Assembly: GCA_964479405.1 (NCBI GenBank)
Contig: CAYZMA010000042.1
Span: 1 to 6,058, forward strand
Reading direction: 5' to 3'
Length of the DNA: 6,058 nucleotides
Source of the DNA: JAMCZU01 sp964479405
Lineage (GTDB): Bacteria > Patescibacteriota > UBA1384 > UBA12157 > JAENIV01
Numbering within the stretch: position 1 is the stretch's first letter; every line of letters begins with the position of its first letter. The notes beneath the pieces are model-generated. The model was not told the DNA's origin. It ran no database searches and saw only the letters and a list, made by a program, of their open reading frames with translations. Shown piece after piece: positions 1 through 3,562 of this stretch. The position numbers and the translations under genes are program-made.

Positions 1-181
1 AATTAGAAACTTGGTCATTAGTAGAAAGAGTGCATCCTTTAGAAACAGCTTTATATTGAATTAAAATGTGTAAATTATTGTCATTTTTAACTTCAGTTCC
101 CTTAGCGTTGGTTTGAAATGGAAAAAAGATAAGCCCAAAAAAAGTTAAAAGTCCTAAAACAATCCCAATTTTTTTCTTCAT
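1..181 (-). CDS. Exported protein of unknown function, N-terminal part (runs off left edge)
   Basis: The frame starts at an ATG at 181 on the minus strand and is still open at base 1, giving the first 60 residues. They begin MKKKIGIVLGLLTFFGLIFF and continue with PFQTNAKG. This is a classic Sec signal peptide: three lysines, a hydrophobic core of about 16 residues, and a plausible signal peptidase I site after Thr-Asn-Ala near residue 26. The mature part seen (LHILIQYKAVSKGCTLSTND) contains one cysteine and has no motif I can assign to a family. An in-frame TAA lies 15 bases upstream, so the start is well fixed. There is no Shine-Dalgarno; a promoter-like TAAAAT ends 9 bases before the ATG, which suggests a leaderless transcript. 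The gene diverges from the 342-1145 gene. Export is well supported; function is unknown. Confidence 0.8.
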   Translation of the reverse strand, partial: MKKKIGIVLGLLTFFGLIFFPFQTNAKGTEVKNDNNLHILIQYKAVSKGCTLSTNDQVSN

Positions 182-190
182 AGTAATTTT

Positions 191-219
191 ATTTTACCAG
201 GATTCTTAAACTGAAACAA
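191..219 (-). promoter_or_regulatory. Promoter of the exported-protein gene (leaderless type)
   Basis: On the minus strand TTGTTT (219-214) and TAAAAT (196-191) are separated by exactly 17 bases. The -10 box ends only 9 bases before the ATG at 181, so transcription would begin at or within about 3 bases of the start codon. Assignment rests on consensus match and spacing alone. Confidence 0.5.
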
Positions 220-238
220 ATTTAGAGCCCACAAGCTC

Positions 239-267
239 TTGATTTTTAACTAATTATCTGGTATAGT
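239..267 (+). promoter_or_regulatory. Promoter of the 342-1145 gene (extended -10)
   Basis: TTGATT (239-244) and TATAGT (262-267) are 17 bases apart, and the -10 box carries the TGn extension (TGG at 259-261). Transcription would start near 274, giving a 5' untranslated region of about 68 bases before the TTG start. The TTGACA at 290-295 has no -10 partner at usable distance. Confidence 0.6.
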
Positions 268-325
268 TTGGGCAGTTTATAGTATTATTTTGACAATTTA
301 GTTAAACGACATAAACCTTGAAAAG

Positions 326-336
326 AAAGGAGGTGA
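326..336 (+). promoter_or_regulatory. Very strong ribosome binding site fixing a TTG start
   Basis: AAAGGAGGTGA contains ten consecutive bases (AAGGAGGTGA) complementary to the canonical 16S anti-Shine-Dalgarno. GGAGG (329-333) is 8 bases before the TTG at 342, which is ideal spacing. The open frame continues upstream to a TTG at 318, but a start there would place the ribosome binding site inside the coding region, so 342 is preferred. Confidence 0.85.
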
Positions 337-341
337 ATCAC

Positions 342-1145
342 TTGGGAAAGAATGATAGTATTTTAGGTGCTATTGGCGGACTAATATCTGCAATGGCTGG
401 TGAAGTTGATATTATTGGACCATCCATTAGTTCATCCAGCTCACCAAGCAGTCCAAGCACATCTGGGTCAGGCAGTCATTCAGACAGTCATGGAGGTGGC
501 GATGGCTCCTCTTCAACAGACTGGCTGGGAATTACAGAAAGAACTAACGCACAAGGCAAAACAGTCAATCAAATTGTCCGCGTTGGTAACAAGGACCATA
601 TTTATCCAGCCGGTTACACAGGATTTATTGATGCTTTACTCGGCGGTAAGCCTGTTGCCGTCAGCGAATTTAATGGTGATAGAATTAATCACCAAGACGC
701 TAATGGTAAAACAGTTGCAACCTCAATAATTCGTTCGGATGGTAGAATTGACAGTTGGGGTTCTGACGGACAATTTCTTGGTTCTAAAACCCCGACTTTT
801 TCTGCTAATCAAGCATCCCAAACAATTACACCAAGTTTAAGTCAATCAGAAGCTAGTTTGGATTGGTCGGAGTATGACGATGACGAATCGGCTGGATATT
901 GGCATGCTTTACTTGAAAACGATATCGATGATTTAAATCGTGTTGTTAATAACTGCTATACCGCCGAACAGTCTGGTGATAAAGAAAAGTTAGAGTCATC
1001 GAAATGGCAACTTGGAAGTGATTGTGTAAGATTAATTCGTATCGCTGAAAATACTGAGCAGTTACTAAGGATTAAAGCAATTTTGGATACACCAGCACAT
1101 ATCCAAGGATATCTTGAAGGACTCAATACCGCACGAAAATGGTAA
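342..1145 (+). CDS. Hypothetical protein with Ser/Gly-rich linker and internal repeat
   Basis: I do not recognise this 267-residue protein. The start is the TTG at 342, set by the strong ribosome binding site 8 bases upstream. Three parts can be seen. Residues 1-26 are Gly/Ala/Ile-rich and mildly hydrophobic (SILGAIGGLISAMAG), too short and polar for a clear membrane span and without the basic start of a signal peptide. Residues 28-59 are a low-complexity Ser/Gly/Pro/His linker. Residues 61-148 are Gly/Asp-turn-rich and probably beta-structured, with a short motif occurring twice: NAQGKTVNQIVR at 69-80 and DANGKTVATSIIR at 119-131. Residues 175-267 are acidic then probably helical, with two cysteines (205, 228). 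The gene has its own promoter and terminator, no operon partner, and visibly higher GC than its neighbours, which suggests acquisition. A role as a secreted, structural or phage-like protein would be a guess. Confidence 0.8.
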   Translation: MGKNDSILGAIGGLISAMAGEVDIIGPSISSSSSPSSPSTSGSGSHSDSHGGGDGSSSTDWLGITERTNAQGKTVNQIVRVGNKDHIYPAGYTGFIDALLGGKPVAVSEFNGDRINHQDANGKTVATSIIRSDGRIDSWGSDGQFLGSKTPTFSANQASQTITPSLSQSEASLDWSEYDDDESAGYWHALLENDIDDLNRVVNNCYTAEQSGDKEKLESSKWQLGSDCVRLIRIAENTEQLLRIKAILDTPAHIQGYLEGLNTARKW

Positions 1146-1158
1146 TTATTTGTATATT

Positions 1159-1188
1159 TCCCCCAGAGAAGTCTGGGGGATTTTTTTT
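1159..1188 (+). terminator. Intrinsic terminator of the 342-1145 gene
   Basis: CCCCCAGA (1160-1167) pairs perfectly with TCTGGGGG (1172-1179) around a GAAG loop, with an extra T1159-A1180 pair. Eight T follow (1181-1188). It lies 14 bases after the stop codon and is one of the most GC-rich stretches in the window. Confidence 0.93.
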
Positions 1189-1214
1189 ATCTTCATAAAC
1201 AAAAATTAATATGT

Positions 1215-1262
1215 CTAACCTGCAAAAAAGCCCACTTTGGAAGTGGGATGTAAATGGTTAGA
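1215..1262. repeat. REP-like hairpin repeat, copy 1 (downstream of the transposase)
   Basis: This 48-base imperfect palindrome is identical to 1980-2027. The outer stem is CTAACC/GGTTAG, extended here to TCTAACC/GGTTAGA. The inner stem is CCCACTT (1231-1237) with AAGTGGG (1241-1247) around TGG. The arms between stems differ (TGCAAAAAAG versus ATGTAAAT), giving an asymmetric folded structure of the kind Y1 transposases recognise. It ends 1 base before the transposase stop codon. Confidence 0.9.
1224..1247 (-). terminator. Terminator-like hairpin ending the transposase transcript
   Basis: On the minus strand CCCACTT-CCA-AAGTGGG is followed by C and six T (1229-1224). The hairpin starts 16 bases after the transposase stop. 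It is part of repeat copy 1, so the recognition hairpin would also terminate the transcript. A 7-base stem with a six-T run is plausible but not strong. Confidence 0.55.
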
Positions 1263-1263
1263 A

Positions 1264-1938
1264 TTAACCTGAATAATTTTCTAGTAAAACGTGTTTTATT
1301 TTTGAAAGTTCTTGTTGGTACGAAATTCTCTCTTGAACAAATTTTTTATATTCCTTTGGACTTAAATCAATAAGATTTTCATATTGGCAAAGATTATCAT
1401 GATTTTTATCATTACTTCCGGTAATATACTCACAATAAGATGAAAAATACCATTCTTGGGGTTTCTTTACTAATCCAGCCGAAGTCGGATTTAAATGTAT
1501 ATAGCGAGATAAATGTATAAGTTGATCATCGTTATTAACCAGAATGCTCTTAAAATGACCTTCCCACAATGGACCTTTACGATGATATTTTATATTAAAG
1601 TACTTACTATAACCATCTAAAACTTTAGCCATAAATTTAGAAATACCATTTTCGGTTGTTTGCTTTAAAATGAGATGAATATGTGTTGGCATAACACAAT
1701 AAGCAATGATCTCTACTAATTGAGGAGAATTTTTTAGACTATTAATAATCGATTTTTGATGTAGCAAAGAAAGTTGAGTAAATTTTGAGTATTTATATTG
1801 AAAATCCACAAAACGATAAAGATCTAACAACTTTATAATTCTTTTATAATCATTGCTATCATTAAAAATCACAAACTTTGCAATACTACGATTAATAATA
1901 TGATAACAATACTCATTAACTAATGGATTTTTTCTCAT
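1264..1938 (-). CDS. REP-associated tyrosine transposase (Y1/HUH, IS200-like)
   Basis: This 224-residue enzyme belongs to the Y1 transposase family (RAYT subgroup), which cuts and rejoins single-stranded DNA at hairpin-flanked ends through a 5'-phosphotyrosine link. The metal-binding HUH motif is in MPTHIHLIL, with His86 and His88. The catalytic tyrosine should be Tyr110 or Tyr113 in LDGYSKYFN. RAYT signatures follow: GPLWEGHFKS (122-131) and SRYIHLNP (144-151) with the trailing AGLVKKPQEWYFSSY. The N terminus NEYCYHIINRS is the usual YHIxNR strand. Length and motifs are complete, so it looks active. The ATG at 1938 is directly preceded by an in-frame TAA and lacks a Shine-Dalgarno. Identical hairpin repeats flank the gene, as expected for an autonomous RAYT unit. 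Family certain; activity inferred. Confidence 0.95.
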   Translation of the reverse strand: MRKNPLVNEYCYHIINRSIAKFVIFNDSNDYKRIIKLLDLYRFVDFQYKYSKFTQLSLLHQKSIINSLKNSPQLVEIIAYCVMPTHIHLILKQTTENGISKFMAKVLDGYSKYFNIKYHRKGPLWEGHFKSILVNNDDQLIHLSRYIHLNPTSAGLVKKPQEWYFSSYCEYITGSNDKNHDNLCQYENLIDLSPKEYKKFVQERISYQQELSKIKHVLLENYSG

Positions 1939-1946
1939 TTATCTTT

Positions 1947-1955
1947 ATTCTAGCA
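1947..1955 (-). promoter_or_regulatory. Extended -10 promoter of the transposase gene
   Basis: On the minus strand TGC-TAGAAT (1955-1947) forms an extended -10 box that ends 8 bases before the ATG at 1938. No convincing -35 exists at 16-18 bases. Transcription would begin at or next to the ATG, so the message would be nearly leaderless. It lies inside the element, between repeat copy 2 and the gene. Confidence 0.45.
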
Positions 1956-1979
1956 TCCATTCCTTATTTTTCCTAACTC

Positions 1980-2027
1980 CTAACCTGCAAAAAAGCCCAC
2001 TTTGGAAGTGGGATGTAAATGGTTAGA
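1980..2027. repeat. REP-like hairpin repeat, copy 2 (upstream of the transposase)
   Basis: All 48 bases are identical to 1215-1262, in the same orientation, start to start 765 bases apart. The inner stem is CCCACTT (1996-2002) and AAGTGGG (2006-2012); the outer stem is CTAACC/GGTTAG. On the minus strand the hairpin is followed by six T (1994-1989), so it could stop transcription arriving from the tRNA operon before it enters the transposase gene. Confidence 0.9.
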
Positions 2028-2046
2028 CATAAGTAATAATGGGAAT

Positions 2047-2291
2047 TTAAATTTTTGCTAAGATAAAAGCGGTTAAAAAACCTAAAACTGTCAAGATGCC
2101 AATAGAAAATCCACCTTCTTCAAAGGCTTCCGGCATCATGCTGTCGGCGAGCATTGCTAAAATTGCGCCGGCGGCAAAAGCTTCAATGACTCCATTATCA
2201 AAAGCTTCTTCCATTAAACCAAAAGTTAGAGCACAGACCAAAACACCCGAACCAAACTACTGACTCCGCCATAAATTATTGCATTTGTCAT
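2047..2291 (-). pseudogene. Decayed ZIP-family metal transporter (internal deletion plus frameshift)
   Basis: Two frames carry parts of a ZIP/COG0428 divalent-metal transporter, normally roughly 220-270 residues with about eight membrane helices. An ATG at 2291, with a TGAGGT ribosome binding site at 2300-2295, opens MTNAIIYGGVSS and stops at 2226. In a second frame the protein resumes as FGSGVLVCALTFGLMEEAF, the usual second-helix motif, and then passes directly into VIEAFAAGAILAMLADSMMP and EAFEEGGFSIGILTVLGF, the last two helices, ending at a TAA at 2047. The central helices carrying the metal-binding His residues are missing, so transport is not possible. I read it as a large internal deletion plus an N-terminal deletion or frameshift. 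The mobile element lies 16 bases beyond its end. Family assignment rests on remembered motif similarity. Confidence 0.75.
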
Positions 2292-2314
2292 AAAACCTCA
2301 CATAAAAATGAATA

Positions 2315-2384
2315 CAAATTGCTTAACTTCTGCAAAGAGAGCCATCTGGGATTCGAACCCAGAACCAATACCTTAATTTCCGCA
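2315..2384 (-). repeat. Degenerate 20-base direct repeats around the tRNA remnant
   Basis: On the minus strand TGCGGAAATTAAGGTATTGG (2384-2365) and TGCAGAAGTTAAGCAATTTG (2334-2315) agree at 15 of 20 positions and start 50 bases apart, with the T-arm fragment between them. This may be the trace of an old tandem duplication or an insertion junction. Confidence 0.4.
2338..2372 (-). pseudogene. 3' remnant of a tRNA gene (T arm and acceptor strand)
   Basis: On the minus strand a perfect T arm is seen: CTGGG (2350-2346 and 2362-2358 form the stem) around TTCGAAT, followed by an acceptor 3' strand ATGGCTC (2345-2339) and no CCA. The matching 5' strand GAGCCAT and an anticodon arm are absent upstream, where tRNA-Lys ends at 2388. 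This is therefore a truncated tRNA whose identity cannot be stated. Confidence 0.7.
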
Positions 2385-2387
2385 TAG

Positions 2388-2459
2388 AGGGTCCGGTGGG
2401 ACTCGAACCCACGACAAACTGGTTAAGAGCCAGCTACTCTACCACTGAGTTACGGACCC
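2388..2459 (-). tRNA. tRNA-Lys (anticodon CUU)
   Basis: The cloverleaf is complete: acceptor GGGTCCG/CGGACCC, D stem ACTC/GAGT, anticodon stem GCTGG/CCAGT with loop CTCTTAA, variable TTGTC, and T arm GTGGG-TTCGAGT-CCCAC. The anticodon CTT (2427-2425) reads AAG codons. The discriminator is T and CCA is not encoded (next bases CTA), unlike tRNA-Arg just upstream and tRNA-His, so the end must be added by CCA transferase. It starts 7 bases after the tRNA-Arg CCA end and probably shares its transcript. Confidence 0.92.
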
Positions 2460-2466
2460 AAATTTT

Positions 2467-2542
2467 TGGTGCGCCCGGCAGGACTCGAACCTACGACCTA
2501 ATGTTTAGAAAACATTCGCTCTATCCACTGAGCTACGGGCGC
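2467..2542 (-). tRNA. tRNA-Arg (anticodon UCU)
   Basis: The 76-base cloverleaf is complete: acceptor GCGCCCG/CGGGCGC, D arm GCTC-AGTGGATA-GAGC, anticodon stem AATGT/ACATT with loop TTTCTAA, variable AGGTC, and T arm GTAGG-TTCGAGT-CCTGC. The anticodon TCT (2509-2507) reads AGA. The discriminator is A and CCA is encoded (2469-2467). It is the first tRNA of a minus-strand operon with tRNA-Lys. Confidence 0.96.
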
Positions 2543-2549
2543 GAATTTA

Positions 2550-2589
2550 GCGACCGTAGCTTTGCGGAAAGCAAAAGGCTTACGGGCGC
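2550..2589 (-). other. Leader hairpin of the tRNA operon, carrying a copy of the tRNA-Arg 5' end
   Basis: An imperfect inverted repeat spans 2550-2589: GCG/CGC, an A-G mismatch, CCGTA/TACGG, GC/GC, then TTTGC/GCAAA around a GGAAA loop, with small bulges. On the minus strand its 5' arm begins GCGCCCGTA, the same nine bases that begin tRNA-Arg 47 bases downstream. It starts only a few bases after the predicted transcription start. It could be a collapsed tRNA copy or a structured leader. No T run follows on either strand, so it is not an intrinsic terminator. Confidence 0.55.
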
Positions 2590-2599
2590 AACCAATTTA

Positions 2600-2628
2600 A
2601 TTATAACAGATAAAATTTAAATTTTAAA
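2600..2628 (-). promoter_or_regulatory. Promoter of the tRNA-Arg/tRNA-Lys operon
   Basis: On the minus strand a perfect TATAAT (2605-2600) carries the TGn extension (TGT, 2608-2606) and has TTTAAA (2628-2623) 17 bases upstream. Transcription would start near 2593, just before the leader hairpin. This is the best-matching promoter in the window, as expected for a tRNA operon. Confidence 0.7.
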
Positions 2629-2636
2629 GCATGAAA

Positions 2637-2666
2637 TTCATTACTTCTTGCGACTTGTGATAAAAT
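2637..2666 (+). promoter_or_regulatory. Promoter of the polysaccharide deacetylase gene (leaderless type)
   Basis: TAAAAT (2661-2666) carries a TGn extension (TGA, 2658-2660); the upstream TTCATT (2637-2642, spacer 18) is a poor -35. The -10 ends 9 bases before the ATG at 2676, so the message would have almost no leader. It is divergent from the tRNA promoter, with 55 bases between the two -10 boxes. Confidence 0.5.
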
Positions 2667-2675
2667 AAAGATGCG

Positions 2676-3509
2676 ATGGCGTACAATAAAATACTCATTA
2701 TCGTTGGTATTTTTTTAGCAATTGGGATTCTAACCCGATATACTATTTTTTTACCCCCAAAACTCAAAGAAGTTAAAGGTATAAGTATTACCACCTTGCC
2801 AACCGCCACACCTAATGAAGGCACAATCCCTACTGGAAAATTTTATGCCCCAATTCTTGCATATCATCACATTGCCCTTAAAAGACCACAAAACAGTTAC
2901 TATGTTTCTCCAGCCATTTTTGATCAACAAATGAAATGGCTAAAAAATAATGATTATCATGTCATTACTTTAAATCAATTTTACGCTGCCGCTGTCGGCA
3001 AAGAAAAAATCCCAAAAAAACCGATCGTCATTACTTTTGACGACGGTCTCCGCGATCAATATATCAACGCTTTTCCCATTTTAAAAAAGTATAATTACAC
3101 CGCCACATTTTTTATCAAAATGAATAATTTAAACAAAGGTGGCATGACATGGGCTCAACTTAAAGAATTGCAAAAAGCCGGCAATATTATTGGTTCTCAT
3201 AGCGTTAATCACGATAATATGGCCAACATGCCCAAGAACCAACTTAAATATGAGTTAGAAGAAAGTAAAAATATCTTAGAACAAAATCTTGGAGTAAAAA
3301 TTAAATATTTCTGTTATCCAGGAGGCAATTATTCAGCCAACACAATCCAAGCAGTTAAAAATGCCGGTTATTTAGCCGCCACCACGACCAAACATAAAGT
3401 AAATCAAGAAATTAAAGACAGTAATTCAATTTATACCCTGCCCCGAGTTCATATTGATGACGAAATGCCCACTTTCATTGATTGGGTCCAAGGTAAAAAT
3501 CTTTTTTAA
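2676..3509 (+). CDS. Membrane-anchored polysaccharide deacetylase (NodB-fold, CE4)
   Basis: This 277-residue protein is a carbohydrate esterase family 4 enzyme, which removes acetyl groups from N-acetylglucosamine-type polymers using a divalent metal. Residues 4-25 form one hydrophobic segment (ILIIVGIFLAIGIL) without an obvious cleavage site, so it is probably anchored with its domain outside. A Pro/Thr-rich stretch (38-55) links to the catalytic domain. Motif 1 is TFDDG (120-124), with Asp122 as likely base and Asp123 as metal ligand. Motif 2 is SHSVNH with metal ligands His175 and His179. Motif 3 is YPGG (214-217), and LPRVHID (255-261) fits the last motif. The early AYHHI (62-66) matches the PgaB/IcaB-like and sporulation-type subgroup. 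The start is fixed by an in-frame TAA 15 bases upstream; no Shine-Dalgarno is present. The gene converges on the ATPase gene. Substrate (peptidoglycan or exopolysaccharide) is not determined. Confidence 0.93.
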   Translation: MAYNKILIIVGIFLAIGILTRYTIFLPPKLKEVKGISITTLPTATPNEGTIPTGKFYAPILAYHHIALKRPQNSYYVSPAIFDQQMKWLKNNDYHVITLNQFYAAAVGKEKIPKKPIVITFDDGLRDQYINAFPILKKYNYTATFFIKMNNLNKGGMTWAQLKELQKAGNIIGSHSVNHDNMANMPKNQLKYELEESKNILEQNLGVKIKYFCYPGGNYSANTIQAVKNAGYLAATTTKHKVNQEIKDSNSIYTLPRVHIDDEMPTFIDWVQGKNLF

Positions 3510-3562
3510 TTAAATTTATAACTTCAATCGCGTTCATATTTGTATTTTACTATACTATTTTT

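Larger units (their letters stand above)
1211..2030 (-). mobile_element. REP-associated Y1-transposase element with flanking hairpin repeats
   Basis: The unit consists of one IS200-like/RAYT transposase gene (1264-1938, minus) between two identical 48-base repeats in the same orientation (1215-1262 and 1980-2027). The outermost ten bases, ATGTCTAACC (1211-1220) and GGTTAGACAT (2021-2030), are perfect inverted repeats; the outer four bases of each are absent from the inner repeat ends, which supports 1211 and 2030 as the boundaries. No target duplication is seen, as expected for single-strand Y1 transposition. Identity of the two copies points to recent movement or a maintained function. The right end stops 16 bases short of the decayed ZIP gene. 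Confidence 0.75.

Noticed and set aside
224..239. Hairpin AGAGC-CCACAA-GCTCT as a terminator or operator
   Set aside because: The stem is only five pairs, it lies between two divergent promoters rather than after a gene, and the T run after it is interrupted.
290..295. TTGACA as the -35 box of the 342-1145 gene
   Set aside because: No acceptable -10 exists 16-18 bases downstream; the extended -10 promoter at 239-267 fits far better.
400..729. Second plus-strand frame of 109 codons
   Set aside because: It lies wholly inside the 342-1145 gene in another frame, has no ribosome binding site, and has a composition typical of a shifted Ser-rich region.
1215..2027. CRISPR-like repeats
   Set aside because: There are only two copies, separated by a transposase gene, with no spacer periodicity.
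2396..2620. Plus-strand open frame of 74 codons reading GLEPTTNWLRASYSTTEL and GAPGRTRTYDL
   Set aside because: It is the antisense of tRNA-Lys, tRNA-Arg and the leader hairpin. Such peptides are a well-known false gene product of tRNA complements.
2624..2824. Minus-strand frame of 66 codons
   Set aside because: It is antisense to the deacetylase start and covers two divergent promoters; it has no recognisable motif.
3510..3562. Bidirectional terminator between the convergent deacetylase and ATPase genes
   Set aside because: The 53-base gap is AT-rich with T runs but no inverted repeat that could form a stable stem.
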